From Deltaproteobacteria bacterium (GTDB lineage: Bacteria > Desulfobacterota > Desulfobulbia > Desulfobulbales > BM004): DNA of 7,024 nucleotides. The position numbers were made by a program, and so were the translations under genes. The stretch lies in the NCBI GenBank assembly GCA_019312685.1, contig JAFDCR010000247.1, forward strand, positions 1 through 7,024, given 5' to 3'. Of this stretch, positions 1 through 4,494 are shown one piece after another; position 1 is the first letter of the stretch; every line of letters begins with the position of its first letter. The notes under the pieces were generated by a model. That model was not told the DNA's origin, searched no databases, and worked only from the letters and a program-made list of their open reading frames with translations.

Positions 1-138
1 ATGTTTGCCCGGGGTAACCACCGTACTGAGGCCGGCATAACCGTTTTTAAGCAGGCCGGTCGAATAGGCCATAGCCATGCAGTTCGCGGCCAACAGAATT
101 ACGATCATTGCTGCTGTTCTCTGTTTTTGTATCCGCAT
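1..138 (-). CDS. Exported protein of unknown function, N-terminal 46 residues only (runs off the left edge)
   Basis: Reading the minus strand from the ATG at 138-136, the frame stays open to the window edge for 46 codons. A strong ribosome-binding site (AAGGAGGAG just upstream, about 141-150) fixes the start. The N-terminus reads as a Sec signal peptide: a basic start (MRIQKQRTAA), a hydrophobic core (MIVILLAA) and a likely signal peptidase I site after the AMA at residues 22-24. A Cys at residue 20 is not in a good lipobox, because Asn precedes it, so a lipoprotein is less likely. The mature part seen (YSTGLLKNGYAGLSTVV...) is too short to assign to a family. The gene is divergent from the response regulator operon, 179 bp away, an arrangement often seen for a regulated target or an accessory envelope protein. 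That link is inference. Confidence 0.75.
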   Translation of the reverse strand, partial: MRIQKQRTAAMIVILLAANCMAMAYSTGLLKNGYAGLSTVVTPGKH

Positions 139-183
139 GATTCTCCTCCTTTTCAAGTTTTCTGTTTGCTGATTTTTTATTTA

Positions 184-211
184 AGGATAGCGGGGTTAAG
201 GGAAATCACAA
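184..211 (-). promoter_or_regulatory. Candidate sigma70 promoter for the leftward exported-protein gene
   Basis: On the minus strand, TTGTGA (complement of 206-211) and TATCCT (complement of 184-189) are separated by 16 bp and lie about 45 bp upstream of the start codon at 138. Each box matches the consensus only partly, so this is a weak call made mainly because the gene needs a promoter in this divergent region. Confidence 0.3.
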
Positions 212-221
212 TTCAAAGAAA

Positions 222-249
222 TGTAAAAAAACATGCTGATATTTTTACA
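222..249. repeat. 8-bp perfect inverted repeat in the divergent control region
   Basis: TGTAAAAA at 222-229 is exactly complementary to TTTTTACA at 242-249, with a 12-bp spacer. The repeat lies between the two divergent genes, about 33 bp upstream of the perfect TATAAT box at 282-287. Its place and symmetry fit a dimeric regulator site. The right arm is shared with the direct repeat at 243-259. The AT-rich composition means chance symmetry cannot be excluded. Confidence 0.4.
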
Positions 250-259
250 AAACTTTTAC
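243..259 (+). promoter_or_regulatory. Candidate response-regulator box: TTTTAC direct repeat with 11-bp spacing
   Basis: TTTTAC occurs at 243-248 and again at 254-259, an 11-bp centre-to-centre spacing. OmpR/PhoB-family regulators typically bind tandem half-sites 10-11 bp apart just upstream of, or overlapping, the -35 region. This copy ends 22 bp before the TATAAT box, and the first downstream gene encodes a regulator of that family. Autoregulation is therefore a reasonable inference, but the half-site is AT-rich and short. Confidence 0.4.
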
Positions 260-260
260 T

Positions 261-287
261 TTGCTCTGCGGCGGAAGCGGGTATAAT
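261..287 (+). promoter_or_regulatory. Probable promoter of the two-component operon
   Basis: A perfect -10 box, TATAAT, lies at 282-287, about 30 bp before the response regulator start. The best -35 is only TTGCTC at 261-266, with a short 15-bp spacer. A good -10 with a poor -35 is usual for activator-dependent promoters, which fits the tandem repeat immediately upstream. Transcription would start near 294, leaving a short leader that contains the ribosome-binding site GGGGAAG at 304-310. Confidence 0.5.
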
Positions 288-317
288 ACATTGGAGTTTT
301 AATGGGGAAGCAACCTT

Positions 318-1016
318 ATGGAACAGGTAAAAAGATCGATTCTCGTTGTTGAGGATGACCCGGCAATCCTGCGGGGACTTCTGGATGTTCTGGTGTTCAA
401 CGGCTACAACGCCGAAGGCGTTGACGACGGAGATACCGGCCTGGAAAAATGTCTTCAAGGCTCGCATGACCTGGTGATCCTCGATGTCATGCTGCCGGGT
501 GTTGACGGCTTCACCATCTGCCGCAGACTACGGCGGGAAAAACCTGACCAGGCCATTATCATACTTACGGCCAAAGGTTCCGAAAATGATATTATTACCG
601 GTTTTGCAGCCGGGGCGGACGATTACCTGAGCAAACCCTTTTCCATCAAGGAACTGCTGGTCAGGGTGGAGGCCCTGCTGCGGCGCTGCGGCAAGCCTGC
701 CGCCCCTGAGAAGACCACGATCAATTCCATCTCTTTTGATCCGGCTAACCTTGTGGCCCTCGGTAGCGACAGAAGAATAGAAATGACCCGGAGGGAGATG
801 GATATCGTGCTCTACCTGCACCGTAACCGTGAACGCATTGTTTCCAAGCAGGAACTTCTGAAAAATGTCTGGAATTACATGGTTACTGATATTGAGACAA
901 GGACTGTTGATATCCACATCCTCAAGCTGCGTAAAAAAATCCAGCAACTCATTGGCGGCAGACCTTTTATCGTGACGATCCGCGGAGAGGGATACCGGTT
1001 GGAGGTCGAGTCATGA
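318..1016 (+). CDS. OmpR/PhoB-family DNA-binding response regulator
   Basis: This 232-residue protein has the usual length and layout of OmpR-family regulators. The N-terminal receiver domain (about 7-123) shows the acidic pair at 13-14, phospho-acceptor Asp56 in ILDVMLPG, Thr84 in ILTAKG, Tyr103 and the conserved Lys106 in the SKPF motif. The C-terminal winged-helix domain (about 131-230) includes MTRREMDIVLYL, the recognition region around TRTVDIHILKLRKKI and the final wing TIRGEGYRLE. It should be cytoplasmic, phosphorylated by the kinase encoded immediately downstream, and bind tandem DNA half-sites. The start is set by GGGGAAG at 304-310. Its stop codon overlaps the kinase start (ATGA), so the two genes are translationally coupled. 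The tandem repeat upstream suggests autoregulation. The signal and regulon are unknown, and no specific gene name is justified. Confidence 0.95.
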   Translation: MEQVKRSILVVEDDPAILRGLLDVLVFNGYNAEGVDDGDTGLEKCLQGSHDLVILDVMLPGVDGFTICRRLRREKPDQAIIILTAKGSENDIITGFAAGADDYLSKPFSIKELLVRVEALLRRCGKPAAPEKTTINSISFDPANLVALGSDRRIEMTRREMDIVLYLHRNRERIVSKQELLKNVWNYMVTDIETRTVDIHILKLRKKIQQLIGGRPFIVTIRGEGYRLEVES

Positions 1017-2953
1017 AAAAGGTTATTCTGCTGCTTGCCACCTTTTTTATCTGCCTGACCGCACCGATGTCGTACCTTGTGGTGCGGACCTTCCAGGGTA
1101 TTGAACATGAAGAACGGACAGAGTTCCGCTATTTTACCGAATCCCTCTTTGACCGGATAGAAGAGGATCTTGCCCGCATCGTCATCCGGGAGGAAAGCCG
1201 CCCGGTGGATCATTACAGCACACCCGGTCCCGACGACGCTAATGCATCGAGGCTGCAGCAGTCATCGCTTGCCGGCCCGCCCCGGGAAGAGTATGTGCTG
1301 GGCTATTTCCAGAACAATCCCGACGGTTCTCTGCTTTCTCCCCGCAGAATTGAGACAAAACAGGAATACGATTCCCTGAATTTGAATGAACAACTCGAAA
1401 CGCTGAACGTTCTGTTCAATAAAAAGAAGGCCGGCATGGAGGAACCGATTCCCGAGCCTGAAGAGGAGGTTGCCGCTATGGCAAAACCCGCGCCTGCACA
1501 AGAGCAGTCGCTTGCCTCCAGATATTTTGCCCCAGCTGAACGTCAAAAACAGAAACGGGCCCTCGGCCAGGAAGAAAAACGGCTTGAAGAGGTGTCCTTT
1601 GCCCAGGTGCAGAGACTGGCCCAGGCCGACAAACTGGAAGATATAGCCCCAACGGAAAAAGAAAGGGCAGCATACAGGGCCCCTGCTGCTGGAACCGCAA
1701 CTGATGAGTCGGCAACGACTAAGCCGAGATGGACCCAACACCTCTCCAGTATTGCCGGCGGCAGATATGCTGATAAAACGGAAACACTTAGCAGGAAAGA
1801 TACTGCCGAGCCTTCTGCTCCGCAGCCCACTTTCCAGGTTGAGATTACGCCGCTGCAGTCCATTTTCCTGGATAACGAGCATATCTTTATCTTCAGGCGC
1901 ATCGGGATCAACAACCAGATATACCGGCAGGGCTTTGTCATTCAGCTGCAGAAATTCTTGGCCGACCTGCTGGGTTCCCATTTCAGCAATCAGCCCATGA
2001 CCCGTTTCGCAAATCTTCAGCTTACTGTTTTGCTGCCTGATGCCGGGCCGGTCTCAGTCCAGGGCGGCACACCTGCTGCTTCTCTGGATTTTGTCCTGGA
2101 GCGGCGGTTTCCCCGGCCGTTTTCCTTTCTCACCGCGACCCTGCGCAGTGACTCAATTCCTCACTCTTCCGGACGAAGAACCCTTCAACTGCTGGTCTGG
2201 ATTATCGGGGGCGTCACCCTTCTTGGATTTCTGGCAATTTATAAAAGCGTCCGGGTTGTAGTGGATCTTTCCGAACGCAGGGCGGGATTTGTTTCTTCCG
2301 TGACCCATGAACTGAAAACCCCTCTGACCAATATCAAAATGTACAGCGAGATGCTGGACCAGGAGATTGCCCCGGACCGGCAGCGCGAGCAGGAATACTT
2401 TAAGGTGATGAATTCCGAAAGCAGCAGGCTGGCCCGGCTGATCGATAACGTGCTGGAATTTGCCAAGCTGGAACGCAAACAGCGGCCGCTCAACATTGTA
2501 TCCGGCACCTTTGAAGAGGTTCTGGACGAAACAGAAAGCATTATGCAGGAAAAACTCAAACAGGAAGACTTTGATCTTGTTATTGAGAACAAGGCGGGCA
2601 GGCCGTTTAGTTACGACCGTGAGGTCATGGTGCAGATTCTCATCAATCTGCTTGAAAACAGCATCAAGTTCGGCGGGAACGCTACGGAAAAACAACTTTA
2701 TCTGCGGATTGCTCCGGAAGGGAAATTCATGAATATTTCCGTTGCCGACTCCGGCCCGGGAATAGATCCGGCCGCCTTGGGAAAGGTGTTTGACGATTTC
2801 TATCGCGAAGATAATTCCCTGACCCGCAGGACCAAGGGCACGGGTATCGGCCTTGCCCTGGTGAAAAAATTCGTCCTTGCCATGGGAGGGAAAGTCACAG
2901 CGGCAAACAACAGGGATGCAGGCTGCACAATTACTGTTTCCCTGCCGTTGTGA
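1013..2953 (+). CDS. Membrane sensor histidine kinase with a long low-complexity extracytoplasmic region
   Basis: This 646-residue kinase is the cognate partner of the regulator, sharing an ATGA overlap and having its own GGAGG at 1001-1005. TM1 spans about residues 3-24 and TM2 about 391-411. The intervening ~365 residues are predicted periplasmic. They comprise a helical membrane-proximal part (25-130), a Glu/Lys/Gln/Ala/Pro-rich stretch that is likely disordered or coiled-coil (about 136-270), and a more ordered domain (about 272-388). After a short linker come the HisKA dimerisation domain with phospho-acceptor His432 (VTHELKTPL) and the HATPase domain with N-box Asn549 (LLENSIKFGG), G1 box DSGPG (579-583) and G2 box GTGIG (609-613). 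There is no clear HAMP or PAS domain. All catalytic boxes are intact, so it should be active. I do not recognise the sensor fold and cannot name the ligand. A membrane or envelope signal is inference. Confidence 0.93.
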   Translation: MKKVILLLATFFICLTAPMSYLVVRTFQGIEHEERTEFRYFTESLFDRIEEDLARIVIREESRPVDHYSTPGPDDANASRLQQSSLAGPPREEYVLGYFQNNPDGSLLSPRRIETKQEYDSLNLNEQLETLNVLFNKKKAGMEEPIPEPEEEVAAMAKPAPAQEQSLASRYFAPAERQKQKRALGQEEKRLEEVSFAQVQRLAQADKLEDIAPTEKERAAYRAPAAGTATDESATTKPRWTQHLSSIAGGRYADKTETLSRKDTAEPSAPQPTFQVEITPLQSIFLDNEHIFIFRRIGINNQIYRQGFVIQLQKFLADLLGSHFSNQPMTRFANLQLTVLLPDAGPVSVQGGTPAASLDFVLERRFPRPFSFLTATLRSDSIPHSSGRRTLQLLVWIIGGVTLLGFLAIYKSVRVVVDLSERRAGFVSSVTHELKTPLTNIKMYSEMLDQEIAPDRQREQEYFKVMNSESSRLARLIDNVLEFAKLERKQRPLNIVSGTFEEVLDETESIMQEKLKQEDFDLVIENKAGRPFSYDREVMVQILINLLENSIKFGGNATEKQLYLRIAPEGKFMNISVADSGPGIDPAALGKVFDDFYREDNSLTRRTKGTGIGLALVKKFVLAMGGKVTAANNRDAGCTITVSLPL

Positions 2954-2970
2954 AGGAATAAATTTATTAA

Positions 2971-3048
2971 GAATTTTGAATTTTGAATTATATTAAAATC
3001 TTTCAGATCTTTCTTGTTCAGCATTTCCAATTTTCAATTCTCAATTTA
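2971..3048. repeat. Two AT-rich heptamer arrays in imperfect inverted arrangement
   Basis: Just after the kinase stop, GAATTTT is repeated at 2971-2977 and 2978-2984, with a degenerate third copy (GAATTAT) at 2985-2991. A second array of CAATTTT, CAATTCT and CAATTTA occupies 3028-3048. The arrays can pair imperfectly through their AATT cores, with three short helices separated by 2-nt mismatches, giving a long weak hairpin with a ~36-nt loop. A 12-bp palindrome AATAAATTTATT (2957-2968) precedes them. They may be slippage-derived microsatellites or the worn ends of a small non-autonomous element. They could also act as a weak 3' end for the kinase transcript, although there is no GC-rich stem and T-run. 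Confidence 0.55.
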
Positions 3049-3051
3049 AAC

Positions 3052-3133
3052 ACCTGCCAAACCCGGCAAAACCTCATGAAAATGACAGGTCCCGAGCCAT
3101 GTCCTGAGTAGTTTTTGACGGTTCTGGCTCCAG
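3052..3133 (+). other. Non-coding stretch with two possible stem-loops, unidentified
   Basis: Two hairpins can be drawn. ACCTGCCA (3052-3059) pairs with TGACAGGT (3083-3090) in 7 of 8 positions, enclosing a smaller GCC/GGC pairing and a GAAA. GAGCCA (3094-3099) pairs exactly with TGGCTC (3125-3130), and a nested CTGG/CCAG lies at 3124-3133. This block is more GC-rich than the AT-rich DNA on both sides. It does not match any riboswitch or small RNA I can recall. It could be a leader for the small gene at 3244, part of a dispersed repeat, or an old insertion scar. Pairing was judged by eye only. Confidence 0.25.
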
Positions 3134-3156
3134 CCCCTCCTAACACATTGTGGCAC

Positions 3157-3186
3157 TTGATTTGATGCAGTATAACTTGTTATATT
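3157..3186 (+). promoter_or_regulatory. Candidate promoter for the small Cys-rich gene
   Basis: TTGATT (3157-3162) and TATATT (3181-3186) are spaced by 18 bp and lie about 60 bp before the start at 3244. The -10 matches the consensus at five of six bases and the -35 at four. The surroundings are very AT-rich, so alternatives of similar quality exist, for example TTGATG at 3162-3167. Confidence 0.35.
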
Positions 3187-3243
3187 TATTATACAAAATA
3201 TTCCTTTTCCAAACCTCTTCATACAAATATATAAGGTGGCGAT

Positions 3244-3423
3244 ATGACTATATATGATATTAGAGTGATAGCAGAAAACATGGGTATTGATCCCAGGAAG
3301 TTAAATAAAACGGATTTAATCAGATTAATACAGTTAAAAGAGGGAAATACTCCCTGTTATAAAACAGCTGTTGCTTACTGCGATCAGAAAGACTGCCTGT
3401 GGAGAAGTGACTGTCTTAAATAA
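3244..3423 (+). CDS. Small Rho-N/SAP-like protein with a four-cysteine C-terminal motif (59 aa)
   Basis: The 59-codon frame starts with ATG at 3244 and ends in TAA. A ribosome-binding site, AAGGTGG, lies at 3233-3239, five bases before the start. Residues 4-34 (IRVIAENMGIDPRKLNKTDL and onward to QLKEG) resemble the helix-extended-helix of Rho N-terminal/SAP-like nucleic-acid-binding domains. The tail after the GN at 34-35 has Cys38, Cys46, Cys51 and Cys57 (C-X7-C-X4-C-X5-C), with CDQKDCLWRSDCL at its core, which could bind a metal such as zinc. From memory, small proteins with this same layout (an EGN, then a CDQ..CLWR..C tail) occur in Geobacter-type bacteria and are annotated SAP-domain or hypothetical. 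No biochemical role is known to me. DNA or RNA binding is inference. The cupin gene follows 65 bp downstream and may be co-transcribed. Confidence 0.85.
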   Translation: MTIYDIRVIAENMGIDPRKLNKTDLIRLIQLKEGNTPCYKTAVAYCDQKDCLWRSDCLK

Positions 3424-3434
3424 GATGCCCAATC

Positions 3435-3448
3435 TAACCAACTGGTTA
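3435..3448. promoter_or_regulatory. Perfect 14-bp palindrome, possible operator upstream of the cupin gene
   Basis: TAACCA, AC, TGGTTA form a perfect inverted repeat with 6-bp arms and a 2-bp centre. It sits 11 bp after the small gene's stop and 40 bp before the cupin start. The size and symmetry fit a dimeric helix-turn-helix repressor site. No T-run follows, so it is not an intrinsic terminator. I cannot name the regulator. Confidence 0.4.
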
Positions 3449-3488
3449 ATTTACGTATGTCCAGGATTTTATGCATAAGGAGTAAATC

Positions 3489-3836
3489 ATGGAAACGAAA
3501 TTTTTTCCCCGGCGTGGAATGATCTTCACCAAGCACCCTGAATTCGATAATGTCAAGGTCGCTATGTTTATCACCAGCGAGGAGTCTGAAATGGCCAGAG
3601 TCTGCCTGGTTGAGATCGCACCCGGTTCCGAAACCCCCGTCCATACCCACGAAAATCAGTCTGATTCAGTCTTTGTGGTCCAAGGCCGGGGCGAGACCTA
3701 TGTCAACGGCAGCTGGGAGCCTATTGAGCCCGGAGATTACCTCTTTATCCCCAGGAAGGGTAAGCATGGAACCCGCAATACAGGCAGCGAACCCTTGCGG
3801 CTTTTTGTGCATCACGGTCCGCCGATGCTGCTCTAA
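3489..3836 (+). CDS. Single-domain cupin protein (115 aa)
   Basis: A small beta-barrel metal-binding protein of the RmlC-like cupin superfamily, probably cytoplasmic. Cupin motif 1 is visible as GSETPVHTH (46-54), followed by an acidic residue and the glycine of VVQGRG. Motif 2 is GDYLFIPRKGKH (82-93), followed by GTRN. The predicted metal ligands are His52, His54 and His93, with Asp59, or possibly Glu55, in place of the usual glutamate. The length is typical of stand-alone cupins. AAGGAG at 3477-3482 supports the ATG at 3489. Stand-alone cupins serve as isomerases, dioxygenases, sugar-binding or ligand-sensing proteins, and nothing here decides the substrate. A palindrome upstream suggests local regulation. 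The gene converges on the methyltransferase gene, with only 26 bp between stop codons. Confidence 0.9.
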   Translation: METKFFPRRGMIFTKHPEFDNVKVAMFITSEESEMARVCLVEIAPGSETPVHTHENQSDSVFVVQGRGETYVNGSWEPIEPGDYLFIPRKGKHGTRNTGSEPLRLFVHHGPPMLL

Positions 3837-3843
3837 AAAAATA

Positions 3844-3864
3844 AAAACTTTCTTTTTCAGTTTT
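3844..3864. terminator. Weak bidirectional terminator candidate between convergent genes
   Basis: AAAACT (3844-3849) pairs with AGTTTT (3859-3864) around a T-rich loop. A-runs precede the stem and T-rich sequence follows the methyltransferase stop on its own strand. The stem is short and AT-rich, so termination strength is doubtful. The call rests mostly on its place between two converging stop codons. Confidence 0.3.
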
Positions 3865-4423
3865 AAATTCTTAAGGCTTCATTCCTGTAAATATAGATGG
3901 GATCTGAATTAAGCGAACCGGCTGGCCTGATTACCTGTGAGGGCGCCAGGCCCGGCACCCCAAAATTGCAGGAAACAAAAATACCACCTGTTTTCAGTTC
4001 ATTTCTGATCTTATCCGCCATTTCGGCCATAAGATCAGGAAACAGGTAGCAGAAAACAACATCAGCCTTTGAGAAATCAGCCTGCCAGAAGCTCTTCCGG
4101 AATATCCGCACATTTTTCATTCCCAGACAGCGCAGCCTGGCCAGAAGAACGGCAAAGGCATTGAGTTCGTAACCCACGGCATTAACGTTGAAACGAATGC
4201 TGATTTCCCTGAGTACCCTCCCGTCCCCGCATCCGGCATCAATGAAAAGCTGTCCCGGCTTCATAGCCAGGACATCCATCAGGGCCCTGATCCTCGGGAT
4301 TGAAGTGGTCACGAAAAGTGCGCCGCGGGTTTGGGGAAGCACAACGATCATGGAAAATACATAAAGGAACAGGAATATTAAAAGTATTCCCGCTATACCC
4401 AAAAGAATAAGGAACCAATTCAT
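3863..4423 (-). CDS. Membrane-anchored SAM-dependent methyltransferase, FAM173/ATPSc-KMT-like
   Basis: This 186-residue protein has one N-terminal hydrophobic helix (about 4-29) followed by a class I methyltransferase domain. Motif I is FIDAGCGDGRV (60-70, with Asp62 and the GCGDG loop). The acidic end of strand 2 is Glu86 in VGYELNAFA, and the motif IV region is ADVVFCYLFPDLM (120-132). A transmembrane helix, a short segment before the DxGxGDGR motif, GYELN and a DVVF(x)4P element together match the FAM173 family. The eukaryotic members of that family trimethylate lysines of ATP synthase subunit c (ATPSc-KMT) or of ADP/ATP carriers (FAM173A). The substrate of bacterial relatives is not known to me. 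A lysine on a membrane protein is the natural guess. The start is supported by GAAGGT five to six bases upstream. It lies 71 bp downstream of the ClC gene on the same strand and may share its transcript. Confidence 0.85.
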   Translation of the reverse strand: MNWFLILLGIAGILLIFLFLYVFSMIVVLPQTRGALFVTTSIPRIRALMDVLAMKPGQLFIDAGCGDGRVLREISIRFNVNAVGYELNAFAVLLARLRCLGMKNVRIFRKSFWQADFSKADVVFCYLFPDLMAEMADKIRNELKTGGIFVSCNFGVPGLAPSQVIRPAGSLNSDPIYIYRNEALRI

Positions 4424-4494
4424 GAAAGACCTTCAAGGCTAAAGTTGTTAAATTTAAAAATATGAGGAACAGAGACCGGAAAAACGTTAGTACT

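Noticed and set aside
1..330. Long plus-strand frame at the left edge
   Set aside because: It runs through the antisense of the signal-peptide gene and the divergent promoter region, and has no ribosome-binding site. The minus-strand gene has a strong ribosome-binding site and signal peptide.
1262..1981. 239-codon open frame on the minus strand inside the kinase gene
   Set aside because: It lies wholly opposite the kinase reading frame, and its translation has no recognisable motif. The kinase frame has the expected domains at both ends.
3070..3100. Resemblance to a c-di-GMP-I (GEMM) riboswitch: GGCAAAACC, a GAAA loop and AGG
   Set aside because: The hallmark GACGCAAAGCC segment and the second helix with its receptor are absent, and the proposed stem needs a bulge. 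I do not call it.
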